Shown in pieces: positions 1-12,748 of a DNA stretch of 64,000 nucleotides. Both the position numbers and the translations under genes were made by a program. The notes under the pieces were generated by a model, which saw only the letters and a list, made by a program, of their open reading frames with translations, was not told where the DNA came from and made no database searches. How positions within the stretch are numbered: the stretch's first letter is position 1; every line of letters starts with the position of its first letter. Source of the DNA: Hippasteria phrygiana (Eukaryota > Echinodermata > Asteroidea > Valvatida > Goniasteridae); the NCBI GenBank assembly GCA_037893225.1, contig JAZGUH010000695.1:434001-498000 (forward strand), in the 5' to 3' direction.

Positions 1-232
1 TAAGCTATCCATACATGTCAAAATTACTGTATTTGGTGTATATTTCATGCAATTATGAATGAGTAAAGCAAGTCCATACCCCAGGGAATTTGACAGGCAT
101 GGAGCAATACATAAAAGGTAATCTGCACACAGATGGTGGCCGGGAAGAAAATAAACATTGCGAGGTTTGAATTTTCTCCACAAGTGTTAACTCTAAGAAG
201 CCGCCGATAATTGCAACATGTAGCGCCAGATC
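1..232 (+). repeat. Reference satellite monomer (type K) and map of variable sites
   Basis: This first complete unit fixes the numbering used in all other entries. The sites that vary between monomers are: 19 C/G; 22 A/C; 30 A/T with 38-39 TG/GT/TT; 74-75 CC or single C; 78 A/G; 79 C/T; 82 C/T; 95-96 AG/AT/GG; 110 A/C; 114 G/A; 116 A/C; 122 T/C; 123 A/C; 126 C/T; 129 A/T; 136 T/G; 144 A/G; 154 A/T; 155 A/T; 162 G/A; 184 G/T; 186 T/G; 191 C/T; 202 C/A; 216 A/G. This copy is type K (30T, GT at 38-39, 110C, 114A, 123C, 136G, 144G, 186G). No half-monomer or shorter internal repeat was seen on comparing the two halves. Confidence 0.95.
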
Positions 233-288
233 TAAGCTATCCATACATGTCAAAATTACTGAATTTGGTTGATATTTCATGCAATTAT
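207..288. other. 9-bp inverted repeat across the monomer junction (representative)
   Basis: ATAATTGCA at 207-215 is the exact reverse complement of TGCAATTAT at 280-288 in the next unit, with a 64-base spacer that contains the BglII site. The palindrome ACATGT also lies near each arm (216-221 and 245-250). The pair recurs at nearly every junction, because neither arm overlaps the common variable sites. It could form a long-loop hairpin or be a protein dyad, but in a sequence of about 62% A+T a 9-bp match may be chance. No function is claimed. Confidence 0.5.
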
Positions 289-2087
289 GAATGAGTAAAG
301 CAAGTCCATGCCCCAGGGAATTTGACAGGCATGGAGCAATAAATAGAAGGTAATATGCACACAGATGTTGGCCGGAAAGAAAATATACATTGCGAGGTTT
401 GAATTTTCTCCACAAGTTTTAACTCTAAGAAGCCGCCGATAATTGCAACATGTAGCGCCAGATCTAAGCTATCCATACATGTCAAAATTACTGAATTTGG
501 TTGATATTTCATGCAATTATGAATGAGTAAAGCAAGTCCATACCCCAGGGAATTTGACAGGCATGGAGCAATAAATAGAAGGTAATATGCACACAGATGT
601 TGGCCGGAAAGAAAATAAACATTGCGAGGTTTGAATTTTCTCCACAAGTTTTAACTCTAAGAAGCCGCCGATAATTGCAACATGTAGCGCCAGATCTAAG
701 CTATCCATACATGTCAAAATTACTGTATTTGGTGTATATTTCATGCAATTATGAATGAGTAAAGCAAGTCCATACCCCAGGGAATTTGACAGGCATGGAG
801 CAATACATAAAAGGTAATCTGCACACAGATGGTGGCCGGGAAGAAAATAAACATTGCGAGGTTTGAATTTTCTCCACAAGTGTTAACTCTAAGAAGCCGC
901 CGATAATTGCAACATGTAGCGCCAGATCTAAGCTATCCATACATGTCAAAATTACTGAATTTGGTTGATATTTCATGCAATTATGAATGAGTAAAGCAAG
1001 TCCATGCCCCAGGGAATTTGACAGGCATGGAGCAATAAATAGAAGGTAATATGCACACAGATGTTGGCCGGAAAGAAAATAAACATTGCGAGGTTTGAAT
1101 TTTCTCCACAAGTTTTAACTCTAAGAAGCCGCCGATAATTGCAACATGTAGCGCCAGATCTAAGCTATCCATACATGTCAAAATTACTGAATTTGGTTGA
1201 TATTTCATGCAATTATGAATGAGTAAAGCAAGTCATACCCTAGGGAATTTGACATGCATGGAGCAATAAATAGAAGGTAATATGCACACAGATGTTGGCC
1301 GGAAAGAAAATATACATTGCGAGGTTTGAATTTTCTCCACAAGTTTTAACTCTAAGAAGCCGCCGATAATTGCAACATGTAGCGCCAGATCTAAGCTATC
1401 CATACATGTCAAAATTACTGAATTTGGTTGATATTTCATGCAATTATGAATGAGTAAAGCAAGTCCATACCCCAGGGAATTTGACAGGCATGGAGCAATA
1501 AATAGAAGGTAATATGCACACAGATGTTGGCCGTAAAGAAAATAAACATTGCGAGGTTTGAATTTTCTCCACAAGTTTTAACTCTAAGAAGCCGCCGATA
1601 ATTGCAACATGTAGCGCCAGATCTAAGCTATCCATACATGTCAAAATTACTGTATTTGGTGTATATTTCATGCAATTATGAATGAGTAAAGCAAGTCCAT
1701 ACCCCAGGGAATTTGACAGGCATGGAGCAATACATAAAAGGTAATCTGCACACAGATGGTGGCCGGGAAGAAAATAAACATTGCGAGGTTTGAATTTTCT
1801 CCACAAGTGTTAACTCTAAGAAGCCGCCGATAATTGCAACATGTAGCGCCAGATCTAAGCTATCCATACATGTCAAAATTACTGAATTTGGTTGATATTT
1901 CATGCAATTATGAATGAGTAAAGCAAGTCCATGCCCCAGGGAATTTGACAGGCATGGAGCAATAAATAGAAGGTAATATGCACACAGATGTTGGCCGGAA
2001 AGAAAATAAACATTGCGAGGTTTGAATTTTCTCCACAAGTTTTAACTCTAAGAAGCCGCCGATAATTGCAGCATGTAGCGCCAGATC

Positions 2088-4174
2088 TAAGCTATCCATA
2101 CATGTCAAAATTACTGTATTTGGTTTATATTTCATGCAATTATGAATGAGTAAAGCAAGTCCATACCCCAGGGAATTTGACAGGCATGGAGCAATACATA
2201 AAAGGTAATCTGCACACAGATGGTGGCCGGGAAGAAAATAAACATTGCGAGGTTTGAATTTTCTCCACAAGTGTTAACTCTAAGAAGCCGCCGATAATTG
2301 CAACATGTAGCGCCAGATCTAAGCTATCCATACATGTCAAAATTACTGAATTTGGTTGATATTTCATGCAATTATGAATGAGTAAAGCAAGTCCATACCT
2401 CAGGGAATTTGACATGCATGGAGCAATAAATAGACGGTAACATGTACACAGATGTTGGCCGGAAAGAAAATAAACATTGCGAGGTTTGAATTTTCTCCAC
2501 AAGTTTTAACTCTAAGAAGCCGCCGATAATTGCAACATGTAGCGCCAGATCTAAGCTATCCATACATGTCAAAATTACTGAATTTGGTTGATATTTCATG
2601 CAATTATGAATGAGTAAAGCAAGTCATACCCTAGGGAATTTGACATGCATGGAGCAATAAATAGAAGGTAATATGCACACAGATGTTGGCCGGAAAGAAA
2701 ATATACATTGCGAGGTTTGAATTTTCTCCACAAGTTTTAACTCTAAGAACCCGCCGATAATTGCAACATGTAGCGCCAGATCTAAGCTATCCATACATGT
2801 CAAAATTACTGAATTTGGTTGATATTTCATGCAATTATGAATGAGTAAAGCAAGTCCATACCCCAGGGAATTTGACAGGCATGGAGCAATAAATAGAAGG
2901 TAATATGCACACAGATGTTGGCCGGAAAGAAAATAAACATTGCGAGGTTTGAATTTTCTCCACAAGTTTTAACTCTAAGAAGCCGCCGATAATTGCAGCA
3001 TGTAGCGCCAGATCTAAGCTATCCATACATGTCAAAATTACTGTATTTGGTTTATATTTCATGCAATTATGAATGAGTAAAGCAAGTCCATACCCCAGGG
3101 AATTTGACAGGCATGGAGCAATACATAAAAGGTAATCTGCACACAGATGGTGGCCGGGAAGAAAATAAACATTGCGAGGTTTGAATTTTCTCCACAAGTG
3201 TTAAATCTAAGAAGCCGCCGATAATTGCAACATGTAGCGCCAGATCTAAGCTATCCATACATGTGAAAATTACTGAATTTGGTTGATATTTCATGCAATT
3301 ATGAATGAGTAAAGCGAGTCCATACCCCAGGGAATTTGACAGGCATGGAGCAATAAATAGAAGGTAATATGCACACAGATGTTGGCCGGAAAGAAAATAA
3401 ACATTGCGAGGTTTGAATTTTCTCCACAAGTTTTAACTCTAAGAAGCCGCCGATAATTGCAGCATGTAGCGCCAGATCTAAGCTATCCATACATGTCAAA
3501 ATTACTGTATTTGGTTTATATTTCATGCAAGTATGAATGAGTAAAGCAAGTCCATACCCCAGGGAATTTGACAGGCATGGAGCAATACATAAAAGGTAAT
3601 CTGCACACAGATGGTGGCCGGGAAGAAAATAAACATTGCGAGGTTTGAATTTTCTCCACAAGTGTTAACTCTAAGAAGCCGCCGATAATTGCAACATGTA
3701 GCGCCAGATCTAAGCTATCCATACATGTCAAAATTACTGAATTTGGTTGATATTTCATGCAATTATGAATGAGTAAAGCAAGTCCATACCCCAGGGAATT
3801 TGACAGGCATGGAGCAATAAATAGAAGGTAATATGCACACAGATGTTGGCCGGAAAGAAAATAAACATTGCGAGGTTTGAATTTTCTCCACAAGTTTTAA
3901 CTCTAAGAAGCAGCCGATAATTGCAGCATGTAGCGCCAGATCTAAGCTATCCATACATGTCAAAATTACTGTATTTGGTTTATATTTCATGCAATTATGA
4001 ATGAGTAAAGCAAGTCCATACCCCAGGGAATTTGACATGCATGGAGCAATAAATAGACGGTAACATGTACACAGATGTTGGCCGGAAAGAAAATAAACAT
4101 TGCGAGGTTTGAATTTTCTCCACAAGTTTTAACTCTAAGAAGCCGCCGATAATTGCAACATGTAGCGCCAGATC
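2088..4174 (+). repeat. Left block: K2/J alternation with E and N (9 units)
   Basis: Starts and types are K2 2088, E 2320, N 2552, J 2783, K2 3015, gJ 3247, K2 3479, J 3711, tE 3943. Three K2-J pairs follow one another from 2783 onward. Each K2 or tE here is preceded by a monomer ending with 216G, so the 216G and TT(38-39) variants form one linked haplotype spanning the BglII junction. The J at 3711 carries 202A, which removes a CpG. Confidence 0.88.
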
Positions 4175-7100
4175 TAAGCTATCCATACATGTCAAAATTA
4201 CTGAATTTGGTTGATATTTCATGCAATTATGAATGAGTAAAGCAAGTCATACCCTAGGGAATTTGACATGCATGGAGCAATAAATAGAAGGTAATATGCA
4301 CACAGATGTTGGCCGGAAAGAAAATATACATTGCGAGGTTTGAATTTTCTCCACAAGTGTTAACTCTAAGAAGCCGCCGATAATTGCAACATGTAGCGCC
4401 AGATCTAAGCTATCCATACATGTCAAAATTACTGAATTTGGTTGATATTTCATGCAATTATGAATGAGTAAAGCAAGTCCATACCCTAGGGAATTTGACA
4501 GGCATGGAGCAATAAATAGAAGGTAATATGCACACAGATGTTGGCCGGAAAGAAAATAAACATTGCGAGGTTTGAATTTTCTCCACAAGTTTTAACTCTA
4601 AGAAGCCGCCGATAATTGCAACATGTAGCGCCAGATCTAAGCTATCCATACGTGTCAAAATTACTGTATTTGGTGTATATTTCATGCAATTATGAATGAG
4701 TAAAGCAAGTCCATACCCCAGGGAATTTGACAGGCATGGAGCAATACATAAAAGGTAATCTGCACACAGATGGTGGCCGGGAAGAAAATAAACATTGCGA
4801 GGTTTGAATTTTCTCCACAAGTGTTAACTCTAAGAAGCCGCCGATAATTGCAACATGTAGCGCCAGATCTAAGCTATCCATACATGTCAAAATTACTGAA
4901 TTTGGTTGATATTTCATGCAATTATGAATGAGTAAAGCAAGTCCATACCCCAGGGAATTTGACAGGCATGGAGCAATAAATAGACGGTAACATGTACACA
5001 GATGTTGGCCGGAAAGAAAATAAACATTGCGAGGTTTGAATTTTCTCCACAAGTTTTAACTCTAAGAAGCCGCCGATAATTGCAACATGTAGCGCCAGAT
5101 CTAAGCTATCCATACATGTCAAAATTACTGAATTTGGTTGATATTTCATGCAATTATGAATGAGTAAAGCAAGTCATACCCTAGGGAATTTGACATGCAT
5201 GGAGCAATAAATAGAAGGTAATATGCACACAGATGTTGGCCGGAAAGAAAATATACATTGCGAGGTTTGAATTTTCTCCACAAGTTTTAACTCTAAGAAG
5301 CCGCCGATAATTGCAACATGTAGCGCCAGATCTAAGCTATCCATACATGTCAAAATTACTGAATTTGGTTGATATTTCATGCAATTATGAATGAGTAAAG
5401 CAAGTCCATACCCCAGGGAATTTGACAGGCATGGAGCAATAAATAGAAGGTAATATGCACACAGATGTTGGCCGGAAAGAAAATAAACATTGCGAGGTTT
5501 GAATTTTCTCCACAAGTTTTAACTCTAAGAAGCCGCCGATAATTGCAGCATGTAGCGCCAGATCTAAGCTATCCATACATGTCAAAATTACTGTATTTGG
5601 TTTATATTTCATGCAATTATGAATGAGTAAAGCAAGTCCATACCCTAGGGAATTTGACAGGCATGGAGCAATAAATAGAAGGTAATATGCACACAGATGT
5701 TGGCCGGAAAGAAAATAAACATTGCGAGGTTTGAATTTTCTCCACAAGTTTTAACTCTAAGAAGCCGCCGATAATTGCAACATGTAGCGCCAGATCTAAG
5801 CTATCCATACATGTCAAAATTACTGTATTTGGTGTATATTTCATGCAATTATGAATGAGTAAAGCAAGTCCATACCCCAGGGAATTTGACATGCATGGAG
5901 CAATAAATAGACGGTAACATGTACACAGATGTTGGCCGGAAAGAAAATAAACATTGCGAGGTTTGAATTTTCTCCACAAGTTTTAACTCTAAGAAGCCGC
6001 CGATAATTGCAACATGTAGCGCCAGATCTAAGCTATCCATACATGTCAAAATTACTGAATTTGGTTGATATTTCATGCAATTATGAATGAGTAAAGCAAG
6101 TCATACCCTAGGGAATTTGACATGCATGGAGCAATAAATAGAAGGTAATATGCACACAGATGTTGGCCGGAAAGAAAATATACATTGCGAGGTTTGAATT
6201 TTCTCCACAAGTTTTAACTCTAAGAAGCCGCCGATAATTGCAACATGTAGCGCCAGATCTAAGCTATCCATACATGTCAAAATTACTGAATTTGGTTGAT
6301 ATTTCATGCAATTATGAATGAGTAAAGCAAGTCCATACCCTAGGGAATTTGACAGGCATGGAGCAATAAATAGAAGGTAATATGCACACAGATGTTGGCC
6401 GGAAAGAAAATAAACATTGCGAGGTTTGAATTTTCTCCACAAGTTTTAACTCTAAGAAGCCGCCGATAATTGCAACATGTAGCGCCAGATCTAAGCTATC
6501 CATACATGTCAAAATTACTGTATTTGGTGTATATTTCATGCAATTATGAATGAGTAAAGCAAGTCCATACCCCAGGGAATTTGACAGGCATGGAGCAATA
6601 CATAAAAGGTAATCTGCACACAGATGGTGGCCGGGAAGAAAATAAACATTGCGAGGTTTGAATTTTCTCCACAAGTGTTAACTCTAAGAAGCCGCCGATA
6701 ATTGCAACATGTAGCGCCAGATCTAAGCTATCCATACATGTCAAAATTACTGAATTTGGTTGATATTTCATGCAATTATGAATGAGTAAAGCAAGTCCAT
6801 ACCCCAGGGAATTTGACAGGCATGGAGCAATAAATAGAAGGTAATATGCACACAGATGTTGGCCGGAAAGAAAATAAACATTGCGAGGTTTGAATTTTCT
6901 CCACAAGTTTTAACTCTAAGAAGCAGCCGATAATTGCAGCATGTAGCGCCAGATCTAAGCTATCCATACATGTCAAAATTACTGTATTTGGTGTATATTT
7001 CATGCAATTATGAATGAGTAAAGCAAGTCCATACCCCAGGGAATTTGACATGCATGGAGCAATAAATAGACGGTAACATGTACACAGATGTTGGCCGGAA

Positions 7101-7881
7101 AGAAAATAAACATTGCGAGGTTTGAATTTTCTCCACAAGTTTTAACTCTAAGAAGCCGCCGATAATTGCAACATGTAGCGCCAGATCTAAGCTATCCATA
7201 CATGTCAAAATTACTGAATTTGGTTGATATTTCATGCAATTATGAATGAGTAAAGCAAGTCATACCCTAGGGAATTTGACATGCATGGAGCAATAAATAG
7301 AAGGTAATATGCACACAGATGTTGGCCGGAAAGAAAATATACATTGCGAGGTTTGAATTTTCTCCACAAGTTTTAACTCTAAGAAGCCGCCGATAATTGC
7401 AACATGTAGCGCCAGATCTAAGCTATCCATACATGTCAAAATTACTGAATTTGGTTGATATTTCATGCAATTATGAATGAGTAAAGCAAGTCCATACCCT
7501 AGGGAATTTGACAGGCATGGAGCAATAAATATAAGGTAATATGCACACAGATGTTGGCCGGAAAGAAAATAAACATTGCGAGGTTTGAATTTTCTCCACA
7601 AGTTTTAACTCTAAGAAGCCGCCGATAATTGCAACATGTAGCGCCAGATCTAAGCTATCCATACATGTCAAAATTACTGAATTTGGTTGATATTTCATGC
7701 AATTATGAATGAGTAAAGCAAGTCATACCCTAGGGAATTTGACATGCATGGAGCAATAAATAGAAGGTAATATGCACACAGATGTTGGCCGGAAAGAAAA
7801 TATACATTGCAAGGTTTGAATTTTCTCCACAAGTTTTAACTCTAAGAAGCCGCCGATAATTGCAACATGTAGCGCCAGATC
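4175..7881 (+). repeat. Left block: K-E-N-J style mixture (16 units)
   Basis: Starts and types are N 4175 (186G), J 4406, K 4638, E 4870 (96G), N 5102, J 5333, tJ 5565, kE 5797, N 6029, J 6260, K 6492, J 6724, kE 6956, N 7188, J 7419, N' 7651. The J units at 4406, 6260 and 7419 and the tJ at 5565 have 82T although they are 232 bp long. The order (K or kE)-N-J keeps returning with changes, so no exact higher-order period can be assigned. N' at 7651 is the first unit with 162A (position 7811). Confidence 0.87.
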
Positions 7882-9272
7882 TAAGCTATCCATACATGTC
7901 AAAATTACTGTATTTGGTTTATATTTCATGCAATTATGAATGAGTAAAGCAAGTCCATACCCCAGGGAATTTGACAGGCATGGAGCAATAAATAGAAGGT
8001 AATATGCACACAGATGTTGGCCGGAAAGAAAATAAACATTGCGAGGTTTGAATTTTCTCCACAAGTTTTAACTCTAAGAAGCCGCCGATAATTGCAACAT
8101 GTAGCGCCAGATCTAAGCTATCCATACATGTCAAAATTACTGTATTTGGTGTATATTTCATGCAATTATGAATGAGTAAAGCAAGTCCATACCCCAGGGA
8201 ATTTGACAGGCATGGAGCAATACATAAAAGGTAATCTGCACACAGATGGTGGCCGGGAAGAAAATAAACATTGCGAGGTTTGAATTTTCTCCACAAGTGT
8301 TAACTCTAAGAAGCCGCCGATAATTGCAACATGTAGCGCCAGATCTAAGCTATCCATACATGTCAAAATTACTGAATTTGGTTGATATTTCATGCAATTA
8401 TGAATGAGTAAAGCAAGTCCATACCCCAGGGAATTTGACATGCATGGAGCAATAAATAGACGGTAACATGTACACAGATGTTGGCCGGAAAGAAAATAAA
8501 CATTGCGAGGTTTGAATTTTCTCCACAAGTTTTAACTCTAAGAAGCCGCCGATAATTGCAACATGTAGCGCCAGATCTAAGCTATCCATACATGTCAAAA
8601 TTACTGAATTTGGTTGATATTTCATGCAATTATGAATGAGTAAAGCAAGTCATACCCTAGGGAATTTGACATGCATGGAGTAATAAATAGAAGGTAATAT
8701 GCACACAGATGTTGGCCGGAAAGAAAATATACATTGCGAGGTTTGAATTTTCTCCACAAGTTTTAACTCTAAGAAGCCGCCGATAATTGCAACATGTAGC
8801 GCCAGATCTAAGCTATCCATACATGTCAAAATTACTGAATTTGGTTGATATTTCATGCAATTATGAATGAGTAAAGCAAGTCCATACCCCAGGGAATTTG
8901 ACAGGCATGGAGCAATAAATAGAAGGTAATATGCACACAGATGTTGGCCGGAAAGAAAATAAACATTGCGAGGTTTGAATTTTCTCCACAAGTGTTAACT
9001 CTAAGAAGCCGCCGATAATTGCAACATGTAGCGCCAGATCTAAGCTATCCATACATGTGAAAATTACTGAATTTGGTTGATATTTCATGCAATTATGAAT
9101 GAGTAAAGCAAGTCCATACCCCAGGGAATTTGACAGGCATGGAGCAATAAATAGAAGGTAATATGCACACAGATGTTGGCCGGAAAGAAAATAAACATTG
9201 CGAGGTTTGAATTTTCTCCACAAGTTTTAACTCTAAGAAGCCGCCGATAATTGCAGCATGTAGCGCCAGATC
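7882..9272 (+). repeat. Left block: tJ-K-E-N-J-gJ (6 units)
   Basis: Starts and types are tJ 7882, K 8114, E 8346, N 8578, J 8809 (186G), gJ 9041. The order J(186G)-gJ-K2 that ends this block reappears at 18773-19237 and 20858-21322, which links it to the 7-monomer organisation to the right. Confidence 0.87.
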
Positions 9273-10894
9273 TAAGCTATCCATACATGTCAAAATTACT
9301 GTATTTGGTTTATATTTCATGCAATTATGAATGAGTAAAGCAAGTCCATACCCCAGGGAATTTGACAGGCATGGAGCAATACATAAAAGGTAATCTGCAC
9401 ACAGATGGTGGCCGGGAAGAAAATAAACATTGCGAGGTTTGAATTTTCTCCACAAGTGTTAACTCTAAGAAGCCGCCGATAATTGCAACATGTAGCGCCA
9501 GATCTAAGCTATCCATACATGTCAAAATTACTGAATTTGGTTAATATTTCATGCAATTATGAATGAGTAAAGCAAGTCCATACCCCAGGGAATTTGACAT
9601 GCATGGAGCAATAAATAGACGGTAACATGTACACAGATGTTGGCCGGAAAGAAAATAAACATTGCGAGGTTTGAATTTTCTCCACAAGTTTTAACTCTAA
9701 GAAGCCGCCGATAATTGCAACATGTAGCGCCAGATCTAAGCTATCCATACATGTCAAAATTACTGAATTTGGTTGATATTTCATGCAATTATGAATGAGT
9801 AAAGCAAGTCATACCCTAGGGAATTTGACATGCATGGAGCAATAAATAGAAGGTAATATGCACACAGATGTTGGCCGGAAAGAAAATATACATTGCGAGG
9901 TTTGAATTTTCTCCACAAGTTTTAACTCTAAGAAGCCGCCGATAATTGCAACATGTAGCGCCAGATCTAAGCTATCCATACATGTCAAAATTACTGAATT
10001 TGGTTGATATTTCATGCAATTATGAATGAGTAAAGCAAGTCATACCCTATGGAATTTGACATGCATGGAGCAATAAATAGAAGGTAATATGCACACAGAT
10101 GTTGGCCGGAAAGAAAATATACATTGCAAGGTTTGAATTTTCTCCACAAGTTTTAACTCTAAGAAGCCGCCGATAATTGCAACATGTAGCGCCAGATCTA
10201 AGCTATCCATACATGTCAAAATTACTGTATTTGGTTTATATTTCATGCAATTATGAATGAGTAAAGCAAGTCCATACCCCAGGGAATTTGACAGGCATGG
10301 AGCAATAAATAGAAGGTAATATGCACACAGATGTTGGCCGGAAAGAAAATAAACATTGCGAGGTTTGAATTTTCTCCACAAGTTTTAACTCTAAGAAGCC
10401 GCCGATAATTGCAACATGTAGCGCCAGATCTAAGCTATCCATACATGTCAAAATTACTGTATTTGGTGTATATTTCATGCAATTATGAATGAGTAAAGCA
10501 AGTCCATACCCCAGGGAATTTGACAGGCATGGAGCAATACATAAAAGGTAATATGCACACAGATGGTGGCCGGGAAGAAAATAAACATTGCGAGGTTTGA
10601 ATTTTCTCCACAAGTTTTAACTCTAAGAAGCCGCCGATAATTGCAACATGTAGCGCCAGATCTAAGCTATCCATACATGTGAAAATTACTGAATTTGGTT
10701 GATATTTCATGCAATTATGAATGAGTAAAGCAAGTCCATACCCCAGGGAATTTGACAGGCATGGAGCAATAAATAGAAGGTAATATGCACACAGATGTTG
10801 GCCGGAAAGAAAATAAACATTGCGAGGTTTGAATTTTCTCCACAAGTTTTAACTCTAAGAAGCCGCCGATAATTGCAGCATGTAGCGCCAGATC
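9273..10894 (+). repeat. 7-monomer higher-order unit, 1622 bp (copy 1)
   Basis: The order is K2 9273, E 9505 (private A at 9543), N 9737, N' 9968 (private T at 10050), tJ 10199, a K-derived unit at 10431, gJ 10663. The unit at 10431 is mosaic: it has the K 5' half and 136G/144G, but 123A and 186T as in J. The next K2 comes 1622 bp later. Two 231-bp units account for 1622 rather than 1624. Confidence 0.9.
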
Positions 10895-12748
10895 TAAGCT
10901 ATCCATACATGTCAAAATTACTGTATTTGGTTTATATTTCATGCAATTATGAATGAGTAAAGCAAGTCCATACCCCAGGGAATTTGACAGGCATGGAGCA
11001 ATACATAAAAGGTAATCTGCACACAGATGGTGGCCGGGAAGAAAATAAACATTGCGAGGTTTGAATTTTCTCCACAAGTGTTAACTCTAAGAAGCCGCCG
11101 ATAATTGCAACATGTAGCGCCAGATCTAAGCTATCCATACATGTCAAAATTACTGAATTTGGTTGATATTTCATGCAATTATGAATGAGTAAAGCAAGTC
11201 CATACCCCAGGGAATTTGACATGCATGGAGCAATAAATAGACGGTAACATGTACACAGATGTTGGCCGGAAAGAAAATAAACATTGCGAGGTTTGAATTT
11301 TCTCCACAAGTTTTAACTCTAAGAAGCCGCCGATAATTGCAACATGTAGCGCCAGATCTAAGCTATCCATACATGTCAAAATTACTGAATTTGGTTGATA
11401 TTTCATGCAATTATGAATGAGTAAAGCAAGTCATACCCTAGGGAATTTGACATGCATGGAGCAATAAATAGAAGGTAATATGCACACAGATGTTGGCCGG
11501 AAAGAAAATAAACATTGCGAGGTTTGAATTTTCTCCACAAGTTTTAACTCTAAGAAGCCGCCGATAATTGCAACATGTAGCGCCAGATCTAAGCTATCCA
11601 TACATGTCAACATTACTGAATTTGGTTGATATTTCATGCAATTATGAATGAGTAAAGCAAGTCATACCCTAGGGAATTTGACATGCATGGAGCAATAAAT
11701 AGAAGGTAATATGCACACAGATGTTGGCCGGAAAGAAAATATACATTGCAAGGTTTGAATTTTCTCCACAAGTTTTAACTCTAAGAAGCCGCCGATAATT
11801 GCAACATGTAGCGCCAGATCTAAGCTATCCATACATGTCAAAATTACTGTATTTGGTGTATATTTCATGCAATTATGAATGAGTAAAGCAAGTCCATACC
11901 CCAGGGAATTTGACAGGCATGGAGCAATACATAAAAGGTAATCTGCACACAGATGGTGGCCGGGAAGAAAATAAACATTGCGAGGTTTGAATTTTCTCCA
12001 CAAGTTTTAACTCTAAGAAGCCGCCGATAATTGCAACATGTAGCGCCAGATCTAAGCTATCCATACATGTCAAAATTACTGTATTTGGTGTATATTTCAT
12101 GCAATTATGAATGAGTAAAGCAAGTCCATACCCCAGGGAATTTGACATGCATGGAGCAATACATAAAAGGTAATCTGCACACAGATGGTGGCCGGGAAGA
12201 AAATAAACATTGCGAGGTTTGAATTTTCTCCACAAGTGTTAACTCTAAGAAGCCGCCGATAATTGCAACATGTAGCGCCAGATCTAAGCTATCCATACAT
12301 GTGAAAATTACTGAATTTGGTTGATATTTCATGCAATTATGAATGAGTAAAGCAAGTCCATACCCCAGGGAATTTGACAGGCATGGAGCAATAAATAGAA
12401 GGTAATATGCACACAGATGTTGGCCGGAAAGAAAATAAACATTGCGAGGTTTGAATTTTCTCCACAAGTTTTAACTCTAAGAAGCAGCCGATAATTGCAG
12501 CATGTAGCGCCAGATCTAAGCTATCCATACATGTCAAAATTACTGTATTTGGTTTATATTTCATGCAATTATGAATGAGTAAAGCAAGTCCATACCCCAG
12601 GGAATTTGACATGCATGGAGCAATAAATAGACGGTAACATGTACACAGATGTTGGCCGGAAAGAAAATAAACATTGCGAGGTTTGAATTTTCTCCACAAG
12701 TTTTAACTCTAAGAAGCCGCCGATAATTGCAGCATGTAGCGCCAGATC
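10895..12748 (+). repeat. 7-monomer higher-order unit (copy 2) plus one tE monomer
   Basis: The order is K2 10895, E 11127, Nn 11359, N' 11590 (with 22C), K 11821 (186T), K with 96T at 12053, gJ 12285 (202A at 12486), then tE 12517. It matches copy 1 for the first four types and differs in the fifth and sixth. The extra tE makes this interval 8 monomers (1854 bp). Confidence 0.9.

Larger units (their letters stand above)
1..2087 (+). repeat. Left block: K, L, J and N monomers (9 units)
   Basis: Monomer starts and types are K 1, L 233 (with 154T), J 465, K 697, L 929, N 1161, J 1392, K 1624, L 1856. Type L (G at monomer position 78) is found only here, three times, each immediately after a K. 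K-L pairs therefore recur at 1, 697 and 1624, which suggests a local K-L-centred sub-array that continues leftward out of the window. J at 1392 has a private T at its position 143 (CCGTAAAG). Confidence 0.9.

Noticed and set aside
105..160. AATAAA polyadenylation signals in each monomer
   Set aside because: The hexamer occurs once or twice per unit by base composition (about 62% A+T), with no transcript or gene to attach it to.
1..232. The 232-bp unit as a dimer of a 116-bp ancestor
   Set aside because: The two halves show no visible similarity when laid side by side.
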